Source: Euphorbia lathyris (taxonomy: Eukaryota; Streptophyta; Magnoliopsida; Malpighiales; Euphorbiaceae). From it: DNA of 64,000 nucleotides. Each line of letters opens with the position of its first letter. Position 1 is the stretch's first letter. The stretch spans positions 103,630,807-103,694,806 of the forward strand of contig NC_088910.1 in NCBI RefSeq assembly GCF_963576675.1, written 5' to 3'. Shown here piece by piece: positions 10,985 to 20,729 of this stretch. The position numbers were made by a program, and so were the translations under genes. The notes beneath the pieces are model-generated. The model was not told where the DNA came from, ran no database searches, and saw only the letters and a program-made list of their open reading frames with translations.

Positions 10985-11215
10985 CGTTAAAAAATCAACA
11001 TGTTTTGTGGAAACAGGAAGAATAATTTTATCAAAATCAAATAAATACAAACTTTTTTCATGAAAAGTTTCAAAAAGTTACTCTTTAAATAAAAAAACTA
11101 AAAGTTAGTATTATTTTATAAACCTAATCAAACACTGTATTTCTTGACGTTTGGAGTAAAAAGCTAAAAACTACTAAAAAAAACAAAAAAAAAAAACTCA
11201 TTTGATAACATTTCA
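10985..11215. repeat. Degenerate half copy of a hAT-like MITE family
   Basis: The stretch is similar over its length to 12475-12646: shared words include AATTTTATCA, AAACCTAA and TTTGGAGT, in the same order and orientation. It lacks the clear terminus seen in the second copy. Confidence 0.5.
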
Positions 11216-11217
11216 TT

Positions 11218-12647
11218 TAGAGTCTGTTTGATTCAGCTGTTAACTAATAGATGTTGCTGTTAGCAGTTAGCTGTTTGTTGTTGCTGTTAGCTGCTTGTTA
11301 TTAGATGATTAATCAGCGTTTGGTAAAATTGTGATGAACTGTTGCTATTAGTATGTAAAATATCTAATATGAAAATATTTTAATCCTTTGAGGTTATCAA
11401 TGGTCAAAATTGACAGTGTCAACCTAAAAGTTCTTAACTTTACTAACGACAAGAACCCTAGTCCTCTTTAGCAGCAAAAAAAGCACTCATTTTTAAATCG
11501 GCGAAACCACAGAGTTATATTTAGAATTTGCTAAAAAAATATGGTTAATTTCAAAAAATTCATATAGTTTTACGTTTTTACAGATCGATACATGTGATAT
11601 TTTTTTTTGTTACAAAACAAACTCTGTGGTTTGCGCCATTAGCATAATCAATGAAAATACCGTAACTCTATTAAATGGTAAGGCTGTTTTTAGGAAAAAT
11701 CAATTTTTTTTTTTACTTTTTGATTTTGAAAATTCAAAATCAACTCTCTCTGTTTCTCTCTGTTCTTCTAGGATTTTCTCAACCATGATAGAGAGCAAAA
11801 AGACATGCAATTCCTGAGAATTTTGGACGTCTACAAAGAATTGTACAAAATCATCCTTATATGGAGACAAATTTTCAACAATATCAATCTTTCCCTCATT
11901 CTCCCTCTATCCTTCATCTTCCTCGCGCACGTTAAGATCTCTGATCTCATCTTCTTCTGCATAATTCATGACGAAATTCAAACCAGAAACAAGTCGCCCA
12001 GTCGCAAGAAATTAAATGACATGATATCCTCAGAATGGACATTCTAGCATTTCTAGAATTCTAGAAATTTTAGAACAAGCGCTGGAAATTTCAAGCATAT
12101 AACGCTGGATTCCAGAGTTAGAACGCTAAAAAATTCCACCATCGTTCTGAACATAGAATTATGGAATTCCCAGCAAAGAAGAGGAAGAGGAGGAGGAGGA
12201 GAGAGAGAATTTTTTTCTTCCTAAAATACCCTTCATGATTTTGTTAGTGGCGCAAAGCATATAGTCTGTTTTGTAACAAAAAAGAAACACATGTACCGAT
12301 CTGCAAAACCGTGAAACCACAAGGGTTTTCTTTAACCCTAAAAATTAAAATCCAAATTAATAAAAATAATCTAAATAACTAATAACAACTAAAATAATAA
12401 AAACAAATTATTGAAACATGTAAAACTTTGTTCTTTCGGCAATAATATTAACGAATAAAAATGTTTAAAAATTATAAAGATAATTTTATCAGAATCAAAT
12501 ATATAGAAAGAGCTTTTCGCAAAAAGCTCCAAAGCGCTGTAGTTTCCATAAAAAGCTAAACGTTACTATTGTAAACCTAACCAAACGCTATATTTCATGC
12601 AATTTGGAGTGAAACACTACATCGAAAAGCTGAACAAACATCCCTTA
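11218..12647. mobile_element. hAT-like non-autonomous element with nested foldback
   Basis: The left border TAGAGTCTGTTTGATTCAGC (11218-11237) and the right border, whose reverse complement is TAAGGGATGTTTGTTCAGCT (12647 downward), form imperfect terminal inverted repeats of the type common in plant hAT MITEs. The left part is rich in GCTGTTAGCTG-like words. A foldback repeat (11578-12310) lies inside. No 8-bp target duplication is recognisable, so the border pairing is provisional. Confidence 0.45.
11578..12310. repeat. Foldback repeat with about 65-bp arms
   Basis: The arm 11581-11645 is the approximate reverse complement of 12239-12301. Both carry a TTTTGTAACAAA word, a GGCGCAAA word and CAGATCGRTACATGTG. 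The loop of about 590 bp has only short AT-rich frames (for example 11626-11817 and 11805-12047) without recognisable domains. Confidence 0.65.
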
Positions 12648-12685
12648 ATTAACAAGTTTGATTTAAAGATAAGATTTTAAGAATT

Positions 12686-13210
12686 CTTTTTAGGTTTAAT
12701 TATAAGTAGATGTCTTGTGGTTACACGGATTTGCAGATGAGTATTTGTGGTATTTTTCTTTACAAACGCAATCTTATGGTTACAAAATTTTGCATTTTTT
12801 TCACTGTGCAAAATTTGGCCGATAACGATATCAAAATGAAAATTTTCAAGAATTAAAGTTGTTTAGTATCATATTTACTATGGAACCATATTTTTTATTT
12901 TTCAAAATCATCATTTTTTGAATTTTCTCTCTCTAAACATTAACTTTCCCTCTCATAAAAAAATAACACATAAATGACCTCAAACCTAAAAGGTTGAATA
13001 ATTAAAGTTGCTTAAAGTATCAATTAATAGTTGAAAATTTTCATTTCGAGATCGTTATCGGCCCAACAAATACTGACAAAGTGAATTCAAATGCAAAATT
13101 CTTTGCAAACCACAAAGTTACGTTTGCAAAAAAAAAAAATACTACAAGTACCATCTACAAATCAGCGAAACCACGTTGCATTCATATGTAATTAACCGGA
13201 TTAAACCTCT
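12686..13210. mobile_element. Foldback MITE, about 520 bp
   Basis: The two halves are inverted copies almost to the centre. The outer ends read GGTTTAAT on both strands. GTTATCGG / CCGATAACG and TTGAATAATTAAAGTTG-type words recur inverted around the middle at about 12940. Mismatches are scattered. It has no coding capacity. The target duplication is ambiguous because the flanks are AT-rich. Confidence 0.7.
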
Positions 13211-13333
13211 ATTTGGGGTCAAAAGTAGAGATTATTACATGGTTGGTTATAGTTGAAATTTATTTTCATCAAAGGAGCTGTTTTTTTAACTATGGTTAAA
13301 TATTGTATTTTTTAAAAAAAATTTACTCAATTA

Positions 13334-13390
13334 GTGGACAGGAATGGATTCCTGTCCACAAATGGGGTAGTGGCTTCACGCCACTGCCCC
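13334..13390. repeat. Two adjacent hairpins
   Basis: 13334-13359 is a perfect inverted repeat: 12-bp arms GTGGACAGGAAT around a 2-bp spacer. 13364-13390 is a second one: 11-bp arms GGGGTAGTGGC / GCCACTGCCCC with one mismatch and a 5-bp loop. An AT-rich stretch follows. They stand in an AT-rich background and belong to no recognised element. Confidence 0.85.
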
Positions 13391-13547
13391 GATAAATATT
13401 AAAAAAATTAAAAAAAATAAAAAATTATAAAATAATTATATAAAAAAAATTAATTTATCATTTTATAAAAATAAAATTATATATTATAATGATGTTATTG
13501 AATTTTTATTTTATAGAAGTTTAATTAAAATTTAAATTTAATGTTGT

Positions 13548-14017
13548 TTGGAAATGTTAGAATTAAATTTGCACAATTTTATACGTTATGGTTAAATTTG
13601 TACTTCGCTTGAAACGTTACGGTTAAATATGCATTACTAACAAAAATATATTTAGTATATTAATAACAGAGTAAAATATTTTAGACATTTTCAAAGAAAT
13701 TGTGATTAATTTATACGTAACAGGTTTAGTTTTTTGAAACGGTCTAAAATATTTTACTATATTTTTTTTTGAATCAAAATATTTTACTATATTATCAATA
13801 TAGTTATGAAAAAAAATGTATGAAACTGATTCAATTTATTGACAAACTAGTTTAGAAGGTCTGACGTGGCTAAATAATAGTCAAACAAATTGTGTTCAAA
13901 ATTTCGGTAGCGTATGGTTAAAATTGATCTTCCTTGAAAATGTTAGTGCTAAATTTGCACAATTTCATACATTAGGGCTAAATCTGCACTTCGCTTGAGA
14001 TGTTACGGTTAAATATT
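13548..14017. repeat. Direct repeat pair of about 80 bp
   Basis: 13548-13640 and 13935-14015 share the same order of words: AATGTTAG, TTTGCACAATTT, CTTCGCTTGA, TGTTACGGTTAAATAT. The second copy ends exactly where the repeat at 14018 begins, suggesting insertion into it. Confidence 0.65.
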
Positions 14018-14160
14018 TAGGGCCTGTTTGGTTCAGCTGTTAGCTAATAGCTGTTGCGGTTGCTGTTAGTTATTTGCAGTTACAGTAAGCTGTTAGTTGT
14101 TTGCTATTAGTTGTTTAATTACTAGTGTTTGATAAAATTATATTGAACGGTTGTTGTTCG
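14018..14160. mobile_element. hAT-like MITE terminus
   Basis: It begins TTTAGGGCCTGTTTGGTTCA and continues with GCTGTTAGCT repeats, similar over about 120 bp to 11218-11340. Only one terminus is visible; the other may have been lost. Confidence 0.5.
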
Positions 14161-14274
14161 GATTTAAAATGTCTAAAATGGACATGTTTTAAATTAACCA
14201 ATGATGAAATTATAAAAGGGAAAATGTGAAAAAATGCTCTTAACATTTACAATTAGGAATAATTTTACTCTTAA

Positions 14275-15136
14275 TCTGTTTCGGTTTGATCTATATCATC
14301 CATGGGAGCGTGAACGGATCTTAAAAGGAGGCCCTTGGACTTATGACCAACATCTTTTAATCATGCAGAAACTTGAAGGAGATGTGGTTAGTGGTGATGA
14401 AGAACTAATGTATACGGAGATGTGGGTTCAAGTTCATAATTTGCCAAGTGGTTTTATGTCAGAGAGGGTGGCTGTTTTGATTGGCAATACTTTAGGGATT
14501 TTTGTTGAATCGGATCCGAACAACTTCAATGGCGTCGGCAGAACGTATATGAGGATTAGGGTTTCTTTTGATGTTCGGAAAAGCTTGTGTGCTTCTATGC
14601 CTATCAGCAAAGCGGGTGAGACTCCGCAAACCATTACGTTCAAATATGAACGTCTGCCTATATTCTGTTTCTTCTGTGGTTGTTTAGGGCATGCTAAGAG
14701 ATTTTGTTTGAAATTGCTTGATGTGCCTGATCCGGCTACTGTCATACGGCCATTCTCGGTGGAATTACGTGCTCTGCCCCGCAGGTTGTAGCCCCCACCT
14801 CAGTCGAAGTGGCTCTTGTCAAAGCCGCCTGAAACGGCTCGTCCAGTGGAAAATATTGCGGCCCCGAAAAGTTCTACTGGAGGTATTATGAAACAAGGAG
14901 TTGGAACTAAGACTGTGATGAATACTGTTTCCTTGTTTGAAAATAATAAGGGGATGGCCTCAAAGCAAGGAGACAAGAAGGATAGCCTTGTTGTTATGGA
15001 GTCAAAGAGGAGAAGAAAGAAGGAGGTGGCTAAGAATATAACCTCTGATATGGTGGTGGATACAACACCATTGGTGACTGGCTCAAAAAACTTACAGCAG
15101 GCGGGATCTGGAGACCAGACCCGCCAAGGAGAATGA
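14275..15136 (+). pseudogene. LINE ORF1, DUF4283-like with zinc knuckle, truncated
   Basis: ORF1 of plant L1 elements encodes an RNA-binding protein that accompanies the LINE RNA. The visible part begins within the DUF4283-like domain (FDLYHPWERERILKGGPW), continues through the VAVLIGNTLGIFVESDP and GRTYMRIRV motifs, and has one CX2CX4HX4C knuckle (CFFCGCLGHAKRFC, about 14667-14708). A TAG at 14789-14791 breaks the frame, which then stays open as a Lys/Ser-rich tail to TGA at 15134-15136. The start codon is lost with the 5' truncation. The stop overlaps the ORF2 start in ATGA. Confidence 0.85.
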
Positions 15137-18100
15137 GTACGTTAAGCTGGAACTGTCGAGGTATGGGCAACCCTCGAACAGTTCGTATGTTAAAGAACTT
15201 AGTTGCTAGGTTCAAGCCCGACTTTATTTTTCTGATGGAGGTGAAATGTAACCGCGAGAAAGTTGAGGTAATAAAGCGTAGTCTTTCTTATTCTGGTCTC
15301 TTTTTCATTGATCATATTTACCAAGGTGGAGGTTTGGCTTTACTTTGGAAAATTAATGGTTCAGTCAGTTTGTTACGGGCTTCTAGAAATTTTATTGATG
15401 TCAAAGTCTCTTTACTGGGTTTGTCGGAGTATCGATTAACCGGTTTTTATGGTTTTCCTGAGCGTTCTAGAAGGTCAGCTTCTTGGGAGATGATCCGGGA
15501 TTTGTGTAGTAATCGTTCTTTGCCTTGGGTTATTATTGGAGACTTTAATGACATGGCTTTACAGAGTGAGAAGAGTGGTGGTCGCAGACATCCACCTTAT
15601 TTAATTAATGGTTTTTCTGATGTGATTGAGCAATGTAATCTGTTCGAGGTCCCTATGATTGGACATGCATTTACTTGGGAAAAGAGCAGAGGCAATCATA
15701 ATTTTGTTGAAGAGAAGTTAGATCAGGGATTAGCGTCATCCAGCTGGCTTCAATTGTTTCCTTCGGCCAATGTTATTAATGAGGAAGCTTCGGCCTCTGA
15801 TCATTCAGCTCTTGTACTGTGTCCGACCCCTAGTGAAGGGGTGTTTGTTCGCCGGTTCCGCTTCGAAGCTGCCTGGACTCAAGAGCCTAATTGTCGGGAA
15901 CGGATTCTAAGCTCCTCGAATGTAAATGCCTCGGCTGACATTTTGGTTCGGCAGGAGCAGTGCGGGCAGGCGCTGTATCAGTGGGGAGCTGAGTTACACT
16001 GTCAGTTTTCTTCCAAACTTGTGGAGTGTAGAGCTAAGATTAAAAGGTTGCAGAATCGCGTCGACGGGGCTGGTCAGGCGTTACTGTTAGAAGCTCGGGA
16101 AAAGCTAGAAAATATCATGTACCAACATGAATTGTATTGGAAGCAAAGAGCAAAAAAATTATGGCTGGCTGGCGGTGATATGAATTCAAAATTTTTTCAT
16201 GCAGCTGCTAATAATAGAAGGAAAAAGAATAGCTTTGTGAGGCTTTGTGATGTAGATGGCGAATGGCGCAGCTGGGGTGCAGGTTTGGATTCTGTTATTC
16301 TCTCTTACTTTTCTCAGCTTTTTACCTCGAATGGTTGTGTTTTGGGGCCTATTGTTGAAAATGTGGTGCCGAAGTTGTCTATGGAAAATTGTGATATGCT
16401 TTGTGGTGAGTTTAATGCTGTGGAAATTAAAGAAGACTTGTTTTCAATTCACCCTGACAAAAGCTCTGGTCCTGATGGTTTTAACCCCGGTTTTTATCAG
16501 AAGTTTTGGGATGTAGTAGGAGGTCATGTTACTGAAGCTTGTTTGTTATGGTTAAATTCTGGTATGTTGCCTGATGAGATTCATGAAACTAATATTGTAT
16601 TAATCCCTAAGAAATCGAAGCCTGAGATGGTTTCTGACTTGAGACCGATAGCTCTTTGTAATGTGATCTACAAAATTGTGTCTAAAGTTTTAGCTAATCG
16701 GTTAAAGAAAGTCCTTCATGTTCTTATATCTCCGTCCCAGAGTGCCTTTATTCCTGGCAGACTAATCACTGATAATGTTATGCTGGCATTTGAGGTGAAT
16801 CATTATCTCCATCAGAGGACTAGAAGGGTTTCAAGTGGTATAGCTGCTCTTAAGCTTGATATGTCTAAAGCATATGACGGGATGGAATGGAGATTTCTTC
16901 AGGAGATGTTGGTAAAACTTGGTTTCCCATCGAGCTTTGTTAACCTTTTAATGCAGTGCGTTACAAAGGTTAAATATAGGGTTGTCCATGGGAAGCATGT
17001 TGTGGGCCCTATTGTACCACAGAGGGGGCTCCGTCAAGGGGATCCGCTGTCACCATATCTTTTTATTATCTGTGCGGAGGGTCTTTCTCTCTATTTATCT
17101 AGGCTGGAGTCAGAGGGTCGGATCCGTGGTTGTGTTGTTGCGGACCAAGCGCCAGCAATCTCTCATCTGTTCTTCGCTGATGATAGTTACTTCTTTTTCG
17201 GAGCCAATCGATCAGAAGCTTCAGCTATTAAACAAGCTCTAAATGACTATGAGTGTGCTTCTGGACAGAAAATAAATTTATCAAAATCCTCTATTTCTTT
17301 CAGTCGAAACTGCCCAGATGGTGGGTGTGCTGAAGTTAGTAATATCTTGGGGGTGTCCACTGTAGCCCTCCCGGATAAGTATCTGGGTCTACCTTCGGTG
17401 GTGGGAAGGAATAGGTCACAGGTTTTTGGCTTTGCTGAGGACATGGTCCGGGCTAGATTGAAGAGTTGGAAAGCCAGATTTCTATCAAGAGCAGGTAAGG
17501 AGGTTATGATCAAATCAGTAGTGCAGGCGCTTCCTACTTATGCTATGAGTCTCTTCCTTTTTCCTATGAATATCTGTGATGACCTTGAGAAGTTGATGAA
17601 TTCATTTTGGTGGGGATCAGATGGTTCGGGTAAAGGTAGTTTACATTGGAAATCGTGGGATAAGCTGTGTTGCCCGAAAAAAGCTGGTGGACTGGGGTTC
17701 AGAAAATTGCATAATTTCAACTTAGCTTTATTGGCTAAACAAGGTTGGCGTCTCAGCTCAAAACCTAAGTCTCTTATGGCTCGTGTTTTTAAGGCTCTTT
17801 ATTATCCGAATTGCTCTTTTCTTGATGCATCTTTATCCGATGGGCCTAGCTTCATCTGGCGTAGTATTATGGGTGCTCAAGAATTGTTAAAGTCAGGTAT
17901 TCGTAGATTTGTAGGGGCGGGTGGTGAGGTCCGAATTTAGGATGACCCGTGGCTCCCTGACGATCATTTTCCATATATTGAAAGTGAAAAATTGGATGGT
18001 TTAGGGGTGGAAGTGGCGGCTGATCTTATGGAGGAGGGTCGGAGGTCTTGGGATGCTGGGTTAGTTTCGGGTATTTTTGTTCCTCGGGATGCAGATCTTA

Positions 18101-19191
18101 TTCTCTGTATCCCCTTATCTAATCGGGTTGATCATGATGTGTGGTATTGGAAGGATGACCGTCGGGGCATCTATACAGTTAAAAGTGGGTATCGAAAGCT
18201 TATGTCTGGATTTGGAACAAATTGGTTCATTGATTCTCCACTATGGAATAAAGTTTGGAATCTTAAAGTGCCCCCTAAAGTTAAGAACCTTCTTTGGCGG
18301 GTTCTTGCTAACTGTTTTCCTTCTAAAGTCGCGCTGAAAGCCCGAAGGGTTCCTATCTCAGATTTATGCGAGCTCTGTCATGGGGCGGTGGAATATTCGT
18401 ATCATATTTTTCTCAAATGTACTATGGCTCGAGCTATTTGGACTATTTCGCCTATTGGGGATGTGGGAACCCAATTTCACAACATTTTTTATTATTGGGG
18501 CTGGATCTTCTCTAAACCAGTGGAGCTTGTTGAGCTTGTAGCCGTGTTATGGTGGATCATTTGGTGTTATAGAAATAACATGGTGTGGAATCGGAAGGGT
18601 TCACAAGTCTCGATCCTATACCATTCGGCCGACATCTTTTTACAGGCCTGGAAGAAAGCTCAGGCGTCTGTTTCTTCTTCAGGCAGTCCGACTGTGCCAA
18701 GCCTGATGGTGTGGCAGCGTCCTCCAACAGGCTTCCTAAAATTGAATGTGGATGGTGCGTCATTCGCGGACGAGAATGTGGCTGGGTTTGGGTGTATTGT
18801 TCGGGATGAGTCGGGCCGTTTTGTTGCGACTAAAAATGGTATCTTGCAGAATTATCAAGATGCATCGTTCATTGAAGCCCTATCGGTCCGTGAAGCTCTT
18901 AGTTGGATCAAAGACCGCGGATGGAAGGATGTAATCATTGAATCAGATTCTTTGATCGTGGTACAGTCTATGGCCCGCCCGTTAGAGGTTTCATCTCCTT
19001 TTAACGCCTTAGCCAATGATTGTCATTTTTCATTGAACGAGTCTTTTAATTGCTCTATTCGATTTGTCTGTCGTTCTGCAAACTCTGTTGCTCATTTGTT
19101 AGCTAGAAGTAGTATTTTACCTTTACATCGGGGTGAGTGGTTTTCTGTACCCCCTGATTTTATTTGTAATATGCTTCTTCTTGATTCTTAA
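15133..19191 (+). pseudogene. LINE ORF2: endonuclease, reverse transcriptase, RNase H
   Basis: ORF2 nicks target DNA and copies the LINE RNA there. In order: AP-type endonuclease (LSWNCRGMG near the start, WVIIGDFNDM about residues 134-143, SDHSALVL about 225); RT with SSGPDGFNPGFY, IALCNVIYKI, RGLRQGDPLSPYLF and the catalytic FADD at 17173-17184; zf-RVT segment (VPPKVKNLLWR at about 18270, with a following CELCH); C-terminal RNase H (LNVDGASFADE about 18740, then ESDS about 18940). A single TAG at 17938-17940 replaces a codon before DDPWLP. The rest is open for about 1350 codons. SKAYDGMEW deviates from the usual SKAYDRVEW. The start ATG overlaps the ORF1 stop. Confidence 0.9.
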
Positions 19192-19233
19192 TATATGCTT
19201 CTTTGGTTGTCAAAAAAAAAATTTTACTCTTAA

Positions 19234-19682
19234 CGTCTAAAAGGATGCAATTTCACTCATAATGCTGGTAGCGAAAAGGCATCTTGAGGTTCATTCTGTT
19301 AGCAAACACAGACCAAATTGATTAACGGTGTTAAAAAAACAAAAAAAAAATAGAATAAAAAAACTAACGACCTAGAGCCTCTAAACTACAAGAGCTGCTA
19401 ACTGTATTTTACAAAAATGTTAAACCTCAGTCTTTTTTGTATTTTACTCTAACAATAATATAGTTGCTAACTGTTTCGTCTTCTCTGTAAATTATCCTAA
19501 AAGTTTGATTTTATTTGATTTTTCTTTATTCAGTTAAAAATTAATTTTAATTTATAAAAAAATTAAAGTGATCTAGAACTTCTAAGTGTTCAATAGCCAT
19601 ACCGGAAAGAAATGAAGTTCAGTGGCTATAATGTGAAAATGGATAAAATTCAGTGACCATGAATATAATTTACCCATGAAAC
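19234..19682. other. Spacer between LINE and gypsy element, no gene
   Basis: AT-rich DNA. A short block (19265-19335) recurs inverted near 10745-10800. It was the insertion site for both neighbours. Confidence 0.5.
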
Positions 19683-19687
19683 AAGTA

Positions 19688-20166
19688 TGATCACAGGTAG
19701 CGAAATTCTGGTCAACGTCCGTCCCTGTGGGGGGCGTCATTGGGTTCGACGGGGGGAAGCTCCGATGCCAAAGTCAGTAAGATGAATCAAGGAAACAAAC
19801 TGAATTGACAAAGGTTGTAAGAATGTGTACCTCGATAGCCTAGGGGATCGGGCTATATATAGCTGGGAAGTTGTAACCTTCAGGTAACTAGAAAGTCTCC
19901 ATTAATGCTTCATTAATGGCGGTTACGAGTTATCCTTAACCTGGCGGTTTAGCTAATTAATAACTCATTAATGATCTTTTATGGCCGAGTCGACGGCCAG
20001 CCGTTATAGAGGCGAATGGAGAGATTCGCCTTATAGGTCCGCCAGCGGATCTCTTGGAGCTGATCTGTGGAGATCCGCCAGCCAGCTTCCCCTTGGGGAT
20101 CACTACGTGGCGTACTTTGAGGTAAATATCCCTTTTGGTCCTCAGGATAATATCTCGATGTTATCA
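19688..20166 (-). repeat. 3' LTR of the gypsy element
   Basis: 479 bp, about 97% identical by eye to the copy at 29119-29597. It holds the palindromic TATA region GCTATATATAGC at 19852-19863. On the element strand the LTR starts at 20166 and ends at 19688. Confidence 0.95.
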
Positions 20167-20182
20167 GAAGCCCCCCCAAAAT
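20167..20182 (-). other. Polypurine tract of the gypsy element
   Basis: On the element strand TTTTGGGGGGGCTTC runs up to the 3' LTR start. The run of seven G is the likely primer site for plus-strand DNA synthesis. Confidence 0.75.
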
Positions 20183-20261
20183 GCCCTTAAAGTCCTTTAG
20201 GGCTTTTGGACTTCCGCGCGCCGTCATAAACACTTACATTAATGAGCACACTGTTCAATGT

Positions 20262-20385
20262 CATTGGACGATCGACACGTGTAGTGGACACATTGTCCTA
20301 GGAAGGAGAAAACTCTCTTCTTCTTCTTACGCTTTCTCTTTCTTCCTCATTTCTTCATTTTTCTCCTGCGCTCGAAGCTTTTTCT
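20262..20385 (+). promoter_or_regulatory. Promoter-like stretch upstream of the antisense ORF
   Basis: Just inside the 3' LTR, on the strand of the antisense ORF, an inverted CCAAT word (ATTGG, 20264-20268) is followed by a G-box (CACGTG, 20276-20281). A CT-rich tract at about 20310-20385 resembles a plant 5' leader. No clear TATA box lies between them. This is inference from motifs only. Confidence 0.4.
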
Positions 20386-20729
20386 GGGATTTCTTCAGAG
20401 TTTCGCACCAAGCTTCCGATTTCTCATGTAAGTTCATTTTCTTTTGTTTAACTTTTCTCTGGATGTTTAGAAGTTCATCTTCGTCTTCTAGATCGACTTC
20501 AGAACTTTTTAATTCAACCCCTTCTCCTGAAATAGAAGTTGATTTTAGTTGGACCACTTCGTCATCGGAGAACTCTTCTTCTTCCGAGGGCACGATTAAC
20601 TCTGGTTTAGCTGGGTTTAGTAACTCGGCGCGTAATCATTATCAAACTCGTTCCACTAGGAACTCGACTCTTTTTACTTTTGTCTCCGGCGTCACTCCGG
20701 TCGGTGCATCTAGGTGGTTTCTGAGGACT

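Larger units (their letters stand above)
14275..19219 (+). mobile_element. 5'-truncated L1-type LINE
   Basis: The body is flanked by a perfect 14-bp target duplication AATTTTACTCTTAA (14261-14274 and 19220-19233; the right copy overlaps the end of the A tail). The 3' end has a short A run (19212-19220). The element starts inside ORF1, so it is 5' truncated, as is common after incomplete reverse transcription. It carries the rest of ORF1 and a full-length ORF2, each with one internal stop in what I read. Closest relative in the window: the LINE at 32394-37666. Confidence 0.93.

Noticed and set aside
11626..12047. Two small plus-strand frames
   Set aside because: They lie in the loop of a foldback repeat, have no domain, and are AT-driven.
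20428..20470. Additional intron in the antisense gene leader (GTAAGT...TTTAG)
   Set aside because: Only 43 bp, shorter than usual for plants; a later acceptor is possible but cannot be chosen by eye.
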